Assembly: GCA_017417025.1 (NCBI GenBank)
Contig: JAFPZY010000028.1
Location: forward strand, 1-64,000
Direction: 5' to 3'
From: Paludibacteraceae bacterium
GTDB lineage: Bacteria > Bacteroidota > Bacteroidia > Bacteroidales > Paludibacteraceae
DNA: 64,000 nt
The notes beneath the pieces are model-generated. The model did no database searches, was not told where the DNA came from, and worked only from the letters and a program-made list of their open reading frames with translations. Numbering within the stretch: position 1 is the stretch's first letter; the number at the start of each line of letters is the position of its first letter. Positions 1-6,049 of this stretch are shown one piece after another. The position numbers were made by a program, and so were the translations under genes.

Positions 1-216
1 GGTATGTTATTTTCTTCCATGTGACTTGGGGGGCTTAGCAGATATAAAATAAAGATTCGGTTTCTCCCCTCCCCCTTCTTTTTTAATTGATAGTTGATAA
101 TTGATAGTTCTACTATTTTTACTAGTCTTCTAGTCTTACTAGTTTTACTAACCGACTACTGCCGGCACAATGTTGTGCCGGTGTCGGTGTGTTATATGTT
201 GTTTAGGACGAGGGGG

Positions 217-255
217 ATGCACTTTTTTGGAGGGAAAGTGCATTTTTTATTTTTG
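217..255 (+). terminator. rho-independent terminator
   Basis: Arms ATGCACTTT (217-225) and AAAGTGCAT (235-243) pair perfectly over 9 bases around a 9-base loop. They are followed at once by a T-rich run at 244-255. No gene ends just before it inside the window, so it probably ends a transcript that starts off the left edge. Confidence 0.7.
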
Positions 256-385
256 TGTGATAGATTTTCGGCTGTTGGGGCCTCTATATATATGAAGGCC
301 CTCTGATAAGCCGTCTGCGCACTCGGGGAAAGACACGGATAGAAAGAGGGGGAGAAGGTTCTGCAAGTGAACTACAAGGGGCTGT

Positions 386-572
386 GAGGGTACTGCGAGG
401 GTACTGTGAGGGTACTGCAAAGGTTATTAAAGCAGCAAAGGTGTGGCTGTAGAAACATGGTTGTTAAGACGGCATGTGAGACGGTAGTGATACGGTAGTG
501 ACACGGTAGTGACACGGTAAAAACTGCGGCAAAGCATTGGCGGGAAGATAGCGAGAAGATAGCGGGAAGGTG
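386..572. repeat. three short 11-base tandem arrays
   Basis: Three unrelated 11-base units occur in tandem. GAGGGTACTGY is present three times at 386-418. ACGGTAGTGAY is present three times plus a degenerate fourth copy at 481-524. GCGGGAAGATA-like units are present three times at 540-572. The same 11-base period in different sequences points to repeated local duplication rather than one inherited element. Confidence 0.85.
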
Positions 573-608
573 GGTGCTGTTCTTTGATGGGGGAACTATA
601 GTTGGTGG

Positions 609-698
609 TTGAGGAGGAGTGTGGCTGGTGGTTGAGGATAAGTGTGATTGGAGGGTGAGGAGGAGTGTGGCTGGGGGTGAGGAGGAGTGTGGTTGGAG
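609..698. repeat. 22-23 base tandem repeat, four copies
   Basis: Four G-rich units of the form KTGAGGAGGAGTGTGGCTGG run at 609-631, 632-654, 655-676 and 677-698. The first two are 23 bases long and the last two 22. The array is purine/G-rich on the plus strand and non-coding. Confidence 0.8.
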
Positions 699-792
699 TG
701 TGGGGGACTATGCGGGATGTGGCTATAATTGGCAGTGAGATAGCACATAATTGGCAGTGGGAAAGGAAAGTGGAAAATGAAAGTGAAAAAGA

Positions 793-824
793 TTTGCATA
801 TATGATAAAAATGTTGTAACTTTG
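793..824 (+). promoter_or_regulatory. Bacteroidota-type promoter for the TPM gene
   Basis: TTTG at 793-796 and TAACTTTG at 817-824 are separated by 20 bases, matching the -33/-7 consensus of the primary sigma factor of Bacteroidota. Transcription should start near 830, giving a leader of about 250 bases that includes the 12-base repeat array. Confidence 0.75.
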
Positions 825-937
825 CGCGCCGAAATGACTGATTAGTCGAAAGTCGAAGATCGAAAGCCTAATTAGTCTAAAGTAAAAAGCCGAAAGTAAG
901 GAGTGTAAGACCGAAAAACAATAACAATAACAATAAT

Positions 938-1081
938 AATAACAAAGGCAATAACAAAGGCAATAACAAAAACAATAACAAAGGTAATAACAAAGGCAAT
1001 AACAAAGACAATAACAAAGACAATAATAAAGGCAATAACAAAGGCAATAACAAAGGCAATAACAAATGAAATAACAAATGA
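938..1081 (+). repeat. 12-base tandem array, 12 units, in the leader
   Basis: Twelve consecutive units of AATAACAAAGGC with few changes fill the mRNA leader of the next gene. The last two units read AATAACAAATGA, so each carries an ATG. The ATG in unit 11 (1066) meets a stop after one codon, while the ATG in unit 12 (1078) opens the real gene. The leader is A-rich and free of G-rich structure, which suits translation starts in Bacteroidota. Confidence 0.9.
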
Positions 1082-2115
1082 AAACTCTTAAAAACATGAA
1101 GAAGATACTGCTGACATTATTTGTACTTGTCATGGCGGGAAGCGCGATGGCGGAAGAGGCTATGGCGGAAGAGGCTATAGCGGAAGAGGCTATAGCGGGA
1201 AGCGCGATGGCGGAAGAGGCTATAGCGGAAAGCGCGATGGCGGAAGAAACTATGGCGGGAAGCGCGATGGCTGATGCATGGATGGTGCAAACCGTGCCCA
1301 ATCCGCGTAACACCAATGCAAAGGCATACGTCGCCAACCCCGACAATATACTGACAGAGGAGGACATTGCCAAACTGGATAAGATCAGCAGTACTCTCTA
1401 CCAATACACCGGCGTTGAGCTGGTTACAGTGGTTCTGGACGACATCGGCGATGCCACCGCCTTCGATTTCTCCTATGACCTGTTCAACCTCTGGGGCATA
1501 GGCGACAAGGACAAGAACACGGGCGTAATGCTGTTTCTGGCCGTCAAGTCGCGCGAAGTGGAAATCCGCACCGGCGGCGGCATGGAAGGTCTGCTGACGG
1601 ACTATGATTGCGGCGAGATTCTGGACAACGACGTGCTCAGTTTCTTCAGGCAGGGCGATTGGGGCGGCGGACTGGTGTCCGGTGCTACAGCCATCTACGA
1701 TGCACTTACCACTGACGATGCCCGCGCGGAACTGCTGCTCGGCTACAAGCCGGCCGAAGTGAGCGAGTCGCCGTGGGACGGTTTGTCGCTAATAAGCCTG
1801 CTGCTACTCCTGCTCGCGTTGATAGTCCATTTCTGCCGTCCCAAGTGCCCGCACTGCGCTTTCCGCGACGCCAAGTGCAAAAACACTGTGGAGATACGCC
1901 CCACCTACACCTCCAAAGGCGCAGGAACCCACCACTACACCTGCCGCCATTGCGGACACGAGTGGGCGGTGCCTTACACAATAGCCAAACTGGTGGAGGC
2001 CTCTTCATCAAGCAGCTACGGCGGAGGCGGCTCGTCAAGAAGCTACGGCGGCAGCTCAAGAGGCAGCTTCGGAGGAGGCAGAAGCTACGGCGGAGGAGCA
2101 GGGAGAAGATTTTGA
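1078..2115 (+). CDS. TPM-domain membrane protein with repeat-expanded signal region
   Basis: Secreted or membrane-anchored protein of the TPM (YgcG) type, often found beside LemA as here; its precise role is unknown. A signal peptide covers about residues 1-25. It is followed by nine pentapeptide units of the form A-M/I-A-E/G-E/S (about residues 23-69). The TPM domain spans about 70-215, with its YELVTVV-like core and the GGGMEG segment. A membrane helix lies at about 233-251. A zinc-ribbon-like block (CPHC near 256, CRHCGH near 288) precedes a Ser/Gly/Tyr-rich tail ending GGGAGRRF. The start at 1078 lies in the last unit of a 12-base repeat. An ATG at 1096 (MKKILL) also fits a signal peptide, so the start is uncertain by six codons. 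Confidence 0.85.
   Translation: MKTLKNMKKILLTLFVLVMAGSAMAEEAMAEEAIAEEAIAGSAMAEEAIAESAMAEETMAGSAMADAWMVQTVPNPRNTNAKAYVANPDNILTEEDIAKLDKISSTLYQYTGVELVTVVLDDIGDATAFDFSYDLFNLWGIGDKDKNTGVMLFLAVKSREVEIRTGGGMEGLLTDYDCGEILDNDVLSFFRQGDWGGGLVSGATAIYDALTTDDARAELLLGYKPAEVSESPWDGLSLISLLLLLLALIVHFCRPKCPHCAFRDAKCKNTVEIRPTYTSKGAGTHHYTCRHCGHEWAVPYTIAKLVEASSSSSYGGGGSSRSYGGSSRGSFGGGRSYGGGAGRRF
1144..1275 (+). repeat. 15-base coding repeats at the signal-peptidase site
   Basis: Eight full and one partial 15-base units encode A-M-A-E-E, A-I-A-E-E, A-I-A-G-S and similar. The natural signal-peptide end is AGSAMA, so the array seems to have grown out of the cleavage region. It offers many A-x-A sites in a row. Confidence 0.85.
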
Positions 2116-2116
2116 G

Positions 2117-2245
2117 AATTGATAATTGATATTGCAACGCTGATACATTTTTCGCTGATACTCTTACCGCTGATACTTTTACCGCTGATACTTTTACCGC
2201 AGGCTGGAAGCCTGCGTACCCGGAGAAAATTGAAAATTGATAATT
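2117..2245. repeat. 15-base tandem repeat plus palindrome between direct repeats
   Basis: Four copies of CGCTGATACTTTTAC-like units run from 2138 to 2197. They are followed immediately by the palindrome CGCAGGCT-GGA-AGCCTGCG at 2198-2216. The whole block is framed by the 11-base direct repeat AATTGATAATT at 2117-2127 and 2235-2245. It fills the gap between the TPM and lemA genes. It resembles a small palindromic mobile unit, but nothing here encodes a transposase. Confidence 0.7.
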
Positions 2246-2260
2246 AAAATATAAACAATC

Positions 2261-2851
2261 ATGAAAAAAACAACAAGAATCATCATCATCGTGGCAGCCA
2301 TTGCTGCTGTAGTGTTCTGGTGCATGGGCAAGTACAACGCCATGGTCACCGCAGAAGAGAACGTGGAAACATCGTGGGGGCAGGTTGAGAACCAATACCA
2401 GCGCCGTATTGACCTCATTCCTAACCTTGTAGCCACCGTCAAGGGCTATGCCGACAAAGAGCAGGCAATCCTGATAGGCGTTACAGAGGCCCGCGCCAAA
2501 GCCACTCAGATGACCATCGACCCGTCGAAGGCGACCCCCGAGCAGCTGGCAGCATTCCAGAACGCACAAGGCGAACTCAGCCAGGCTCTCGGCAGACTGC
2601 TTGCCCTCTCGGAGAAGTACCCCGAACTGAAATCCAACGAGGGCTTCCTCAACCTTCAGACGCAGCTTGAAGGCACCGAGAACCGCATCACCGTTGCCCG
2701 CAACGCCTTCAACGAGGCCGCGAAGGAGTTCAACGTGCTGATACGCAAGTTCCCCAACAACATCATCGCCAACATGTTCGGCTTTGAGAAGAAGCCCTAT
2801 TTCGAGGCAGAAGAAGGTGCTGACAAGGCTCCGAAAGTAAGTTTTGACTGA
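2261..2851 (+). CDS. lemA: LemA family protein
   Basis: LemA family: a short N-terminal membrane anchor followed by a long alpha-helical domain outside the membrane; the biochemical role is not settled. Residues 7-22 (TRIIIIVAAIAAVVFW) form the single membrane segment. The family core follows: about residues 36-60 hold ENVETSWGQVENQYQRRIDL and the conserved IPNLV/VKGYA. The C-terminal part holds the LEGTENRI and AVARN/YNEAAK-like segments. At 196 residues it has the usual length. It lies downstream of a TPM protein, a common LemA partner, and ends 13 bases before glyS. Confidence 0.93.
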   Translation: MKKTTRIIIIVAAIAAVVFWCMGKYNAMVTAEENVETSWGQVENQYQRRIDLIPNLVATVKGYADKEQAILIGVTEARAKATQMTIDPSKATPEQLAAFQNAQGELSQALGRLLALSEKYPELKSNEGFLNLQTQLEGTENRITVARNAFNEAAKEFNVLIRKFPNNIIANMFGFEKKPYFEAEEGADKAPKVSFD

Positions 2852-2864
2852 TAAAAAACTGTTT

Positions 2865-4412
2865 ATGGCAACACAGGAAGAAACATTCAAAAAGATAGTC
2901 GCCCACTGCAAGGAATACGGCTTTGTGTTCCCCTCGTCAGAAATCTACGACGGCCTGGGAGCCGTCTATGACTACGGTCAGAACGGCGTGGAGCTGAAAA
3001 ACAACATCAAGCGCTACTGGTGGGACGCGATGACCCTCCTGCACGAGAACATAGTGGGCATCGATGCCGCCATCTTCATGCACCCGACCACCTGGAAGGC
3101 TTCGGGGCACGTGGACGCGTTCAACGACCCGCTCATAGACAACCGCGACAGCAAGAAACGCTACCGCGCCGACGTGCTCATAGAGGACCAGCTGGGCAAG
3201 ATTGAAGAGAAAATACAGAAAGAGGTGGACAAAGCGCGCAAGCGCTTCGGCGACAGCTTCGACGAGGCGATGTTCCGCCAGACCAACGCCCGCGTGCTGG
3301 AGCACCAGGAGAAGTTCAACGCGCTGCACGAGCGTTACAGCCGCGCAATGAACGAGATGAACCTCGAAGAGCTGAAGCAAATCATCATAGACGAGGGGAT
3401 AGTCTGCCCCATCAGCGGCACCAAGAACTGGACCGACGTGCGCCAGTTCAACCTCATGTTCGCCACCGAGATGGGCAGCACCGCCGACGGAGCGATGAAA
3501 GTGTATCTGCGCCCGGAAACGGCACAAGGCATATTCGTCAATTTCCTCAATGTGCAGAAGACAGGACGCATGAAGATACCTTTCGGTATCGCGCAGATTG
3601 GCAAGGCGTTCCGCAACGAGATTGTTGCGCGGCAGTTCATCTTCCGCATGCGCGAGTTCGAGCAGATGGAGATGCAGTTCTTTGTCCGCCCTGGCGAGGA
3701 GTTGCGCTGGTTCGAGCACTGGAAGCAGTTCCGCCTGCGCTGGCACAAGGCACTCGGATTGGGGGACGACAAGTACCGCTTCCACGACCACGAGAAGCTC
3801 GCCCACTACGCCAATGCAGCCACCGACATCGAGTTCCAGATGCCCTTCGGCTTCAAGGAGGTGGAGGGTATTCACAGCCGCACCAACTTCGACCTTAGCC
3901 AGCATGCCAAGTACAGCGGCAAGAAGATAGAGTACTTCGACCCCGAGCTTAACGAGAGCTACACACCCTACGTCATCGAGACCTCGATAGGCGTGGACCG
4001 CATGTTCCTCAGCGTGATGTGCTCCGCCTACAAGGAGGAGCAGCTTGAGGGCGGCGACAGCCGCGTGGTGCTCGCCCTGCCTCCGGTGCTTGCGCCGGTC
4101 AAGGTATGCGTCATGCCGCTCGTCAAGAAAGACGGTCTGCCCGAAAAAGCGCGCGAGATAATGGACATGCTCAAGTTCGACTTCAAGACGCAGTACGACG
4201 AGAAGGACAGCATCGGCAAACGCTACCGCCGTCAGGACGCTATAGGCACGCCCTTCTGCGTGACCGTTGACCACGACACGCTGCAGGACAACTGCGTCAC
4301 CGTCCGCTACCGCGACACCATGAAGCAGGACCGCATCCCCGTGGACGAGCTGCACGCCATGATTGCCGCAGCAACTGATATGAAAGTTCTTTACCGCAAA
4401 CTGCTAAACTGA
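2865..4412 (+). CDS. glyS: glycine--tRNA ligase (single-chain, dimeric type)
   Basis: Cytoplasmic class II aminoacyl-tRNA synthetase that charges tRNA-Gly. At 515 residues it belongs to the single-polypeptide type, not the two-subunit GlyQ/GlyS type. The class II core is visible: YLRPETAQGIF near residue 215, followed by the FRNEI motif 2 (GKAFRNEIVARQFIFRMREF) near 245. Near 330-345 is GIHSRTNFDLSQHAKYSG. The C-terminal part (about 400-515) is the anticodon-binding domain. The ATG at 2865 was chosen because it matches the family N-terminus MATQEETF; the frame extends back to a TTG at 2844 that would overlap lemA. Confidence 0.96.
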   Translation: MATQEETFKKIVAHCKEYGFVFPSSEIYDGLGAVYDYGQNGVELKNNIKRYWWDAMTLLHENIVGIDAAIFMHPTTWKASGHVDAFNDPLIDNRDSKKRYRADVLIEDQLGKIEEKIQKEVDKARKRFGDSFDEAMFRQTNARVLEHQEKFNALHERYSRAMNEMNLEELKQIIIDEGIVCPISGTKNWTDVRQFNLMFATEMGSTADGAMKVYLRPETAQGIFVNFLNVQKTGRMKIPFGIAQIGKAFRNEIVARQFIFRMREFEQMEMQFFVRPGEELRWFEHWKQFRLRWHKALGLGDDKYRFHDHEKLAHYANAATDIEFQMPFGFKEVEGIHSRTNFDLSQHAKYSGKKIEYFDPELNESYTPYVIETSIGVDRMFLSVMCSAYKEEQLEGGDSRVVLALPPVLAPVKVCVMPLVKKDGLPEKAREIMDMLKFDFKTQYDEKDSIGKRYRRQDAIGTPFCVTVDHDTLQDNCVTVRYRDTMKQDRIPVDELHAMIAAATDMKVLYRKLLN

Positions 4413-4453
4413 CCTCAAGTTTGAGAAGCAGGAAGCAGTCTGCCTATTTCAAA

Positions 4454-4479
4454 GCAGGCACGACTCCGGTCGTGCCTGC
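4454..4479. repeat. perfect 11-base stem-loop just before a start codon
   Basis: Arms GCAGGCACGAC (4454-4464) and GTCGTGCCTGC (4469-4479) pair perfectly around the loop TCCG. The stem ends three bases before the ATG at 4483. No T-run follows on the plus strand, so it is not a classic terminator for glyS. Its outer GCAGGC/GCCTGC ends match those of the palindrome at 2198-2216. Confidence 0.75.
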
Positions 4480-4482
4480 AAA

Positions 4483-5661
4483 ATGACAACATTTATGACA
4501 GGTATCTTCAATGACAACTTTCCGCCCATCATGGACGGAGTGGCGCTCACCGCGCAAAACTATGCCTACTGGCTGAAGAAAAAAGGGGAAGATGTATGCG
4601 TGGTTACTCCGTATGCACCTGATTCGGAAGAAGTCATAAAGGCGGCTCCCTACCCCGTTTACCGCTACACCTCCATCCCAATCCCGATGCGCAAGCCCTA
4701 TCGGCTGGGCATGCCTCATATTGACAGACCATTCATGCACCGGCTCGAACAGATTCCTTTCGACCTTGTGCATGCCCATTGTCCGTTCAGTTCCGGAAGA
4801 CTGGCGCTGCACATTGCCAGGAAGCGGAACATACCCATTGTGGCCACTTTCCACTCAAAATACCGCCAAGACTTCGAGCGCGCTGTGCACTCCAAATTCA
4901 TTGTGGACCGCGCTATTGACAATATTATACGCTTCTACGAGTCGGTGGACGAAGTCTGGATTCCGCAGGCGGCAGTCGAGCCCACCATACGCGAGTACGG
5001 CTACAAGGGGCGCGTCACTGTTGTGGACAACGGAAACGACCTGTGCCGCCCCGCAGAGGAGATTGCAGCCATCAGGGAGGCAACGCGCAGCAAGCTGGGC
5101 ATCAAAGCCGAAGAAACAGTATTCCTCTTTGTCGGGCAGCACATCTGGGAGAAGAACATCGGCTTCATGCTTGATGCACTGGCTCTGGTAAAAAGCCCGT
5201 TCCGCCTCTACATGATAGGGACAGGCTATGCTGTAGCCCCTATAAAAGAGAAAATTGCCCATCTGGGACTGTCGGACAAAGTGAGTATGCTCGGCATGAT
5301 ACAGGACCGCGAAACCATGAGCGGTTATTATGCCGCGGCCGACCTCTTCCTTTTCCCCTCGCTCTACGACAATGCGCCACTGGTGGTCCGCGAAGCCGCA
5401 GCAATGCATACGCCGGCAATACTGCTTAAAGGTTCTACCGCTTCCGAAATAATCGAAGACGGGCAAAACGGATTCTTATCGGACAACAATACAGCGGCTT
5501 ACGCCAACCTCGTGTACCAACTGGCACAGCATCCGGAGCAAATCAGGCAAGCCGGAGAAAAAGCTTCAGGAACCATCGCCCGCCCCTGGGAAAACGTGGT
5601 GGACGAGGTAATACAGCGATATGAAGACATAAAAAGGAACTACAACCGCATCGCGAAATAA
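4483..5661 (+). CDS. glycosyltransferase family 4
   Basis: Two-domain GT-B glycosyltransferase of family 4, probably transferring a sugar from a nucleotide sugar to a lipid or surface glycan. The N-terminal domain opens with GIFNDNFPPIMDGVA and holds HAHCPFSSG and FHSKY. The C-terminal donor domain has FVGQHIWEKN near residue 222. The usual E-x7-E area appears as PSLYDNAPLVVREAAAM near residue 290. At 392 residues the length is normal. The start may be 4483 or the in-frame ATG at 4495 (MTGIFNDN), which fits the family better and clears the hairpin at 4454-4479. The acceptor and donor cannot be told from sequence. Confidence 0.88.
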   Translation: MTTFMTGIFNDNFPPIMDGVALTAQNYAYWLKKKGEDVCVVTPYAPDSEEVIKAAPYPVYRYTSIPIPMRKPYRLGMPHIDRPFMHRLEQIPFDLVHAHCPFSSGRLALHIARKRNIPIVATFHSKYRQDFERAVHSKFIVDRAIDNIIRFYESVDEVWIPQAAVEPTIREYGYKGRVTVVDNGNDLCRPAEEIAAIREATRSKLGIKAEETVFLFVGQHIWEKNIGFMLDALALVKSPFRLYMIGTGYAVAPIKEKIAHLGLSDKVSMLGMIQDRETMSGYYAAADLFLFPSLYDNAPLVVREAAAMHTPAILLKGSTASEIIEDGQNGFLSDNNTAAYANLVYQLAQHPEQIRQAGEKASGTIARPWENVVDEVIQRYEDIKRNYNRIAK

Positions 5662-5668
5662 AACATAT

Positions 5669-6025
5669 ATGATAAAACTGATATCAACAGCCTTTTTCCA
5701 AGCCGCAATGATGGTACTGGGGCAATTGCTCCTCAAGTTGGGCATGCAGAATATGCATGATTTTACATTGACCTGGAGCTGCATCCGGAACCAGGTTCTG
5801 CTCAATTGGGGGCTAATGGTAGGTGTTATATTGCTTGTAGCCACCAACCTGCTATGGCTGTACATGCTGAAAGTGTATCCATTCTCCATAATCTACCCCC
5901 TGACAAGTGTAGGGTTTGTGCTGGGCATGCTTGGCGGAATGATGTTTTTCCATGAGTCAGTCGTCTGGACACAGTGGATAGGCGTGCTGCTCATCATGGG
6001 CGGATGCTGGTTCATAGTCAAGTAA
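5669..6025 (+). CDS. small EamA/SMR-like membrane protein
   Basis: A 118-residue protein with four predicted membrane helices, belonging to the drug/metabolite transporter superfamily in its half-size form (SMR, or ArnE-like). Helix 1 contains GQLLLKLGMQ, a typical small-DMT motif. The third helix region reads VYPFSIIYPLTSVGFVLGMLGG, close to the EamA signature. It starts eight bases after the glycosyltransferase, suggesting co-transcription. ArnE/F-like proteins flip lipid-linked sugars, so a flippase role beside a GT4 enzyme is plausible but is inference. Confidence 0.8.
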   Translation: MIKLISTAFFQAAMMVLGQLLLKLGMQNMHDFTLTWSCIRNQVLLNWGLMVGVILLVATNLLWLYMLKVYPFSIIYPLTSVGFVLGMLGGMMFFHESVVWTQWIGVLLIMGGCWFIVK

Positions 6026-6049
6026 GGCCGCAGTCTGCCACGATAGATA

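Larger units (their letters stand above)
1..792. other. gene-free region with repeats and stem-loops
   Basis: I see no convincing gene here. The only short open frames are low-complexity or lack any recognisable protein feature. The stretch begins AT-rich with repeated TTGATA/ATTGAT words near 85-108 and repeated CTAGTCTT-like words at 105-150. It holds a perfect stem-loop at 162-181 (9-base arms, 2-base loop) and a probable terminator at 217-255. A looser inverted repeat follows (GGGCCT at 278-283 with AGGCCC at 296-301). From 386 to 698 it consists largely of short tandem repeats, listed separately. It may be the 3' flank of a gene lying off the left edge. Confidence 0.6.

Noticed and set aside
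162..181. Perfect stem-loop as a second terminator
   Set aside because: No T-run follows on either strand within ten bases, so I left it as an unexplained hairpin.
94..306. 70-residue open frame at the left edge
   Set aside because: It crosses two stem-loops including a terminator, has no upstream promoter in the right place and no protein-like features.
938..1081. 12-base array as a CRISPR-like structure
   Set aside because: Units are contiguous without spacers and far too short; there are no cas genes nearby.
2937..4355. 472-codon minus-strand frame opposite glyS
   Set aside because: Antisense shadow caused by strong codon bias in glyS; it has Val/Leu/His-rich composition without motifs.
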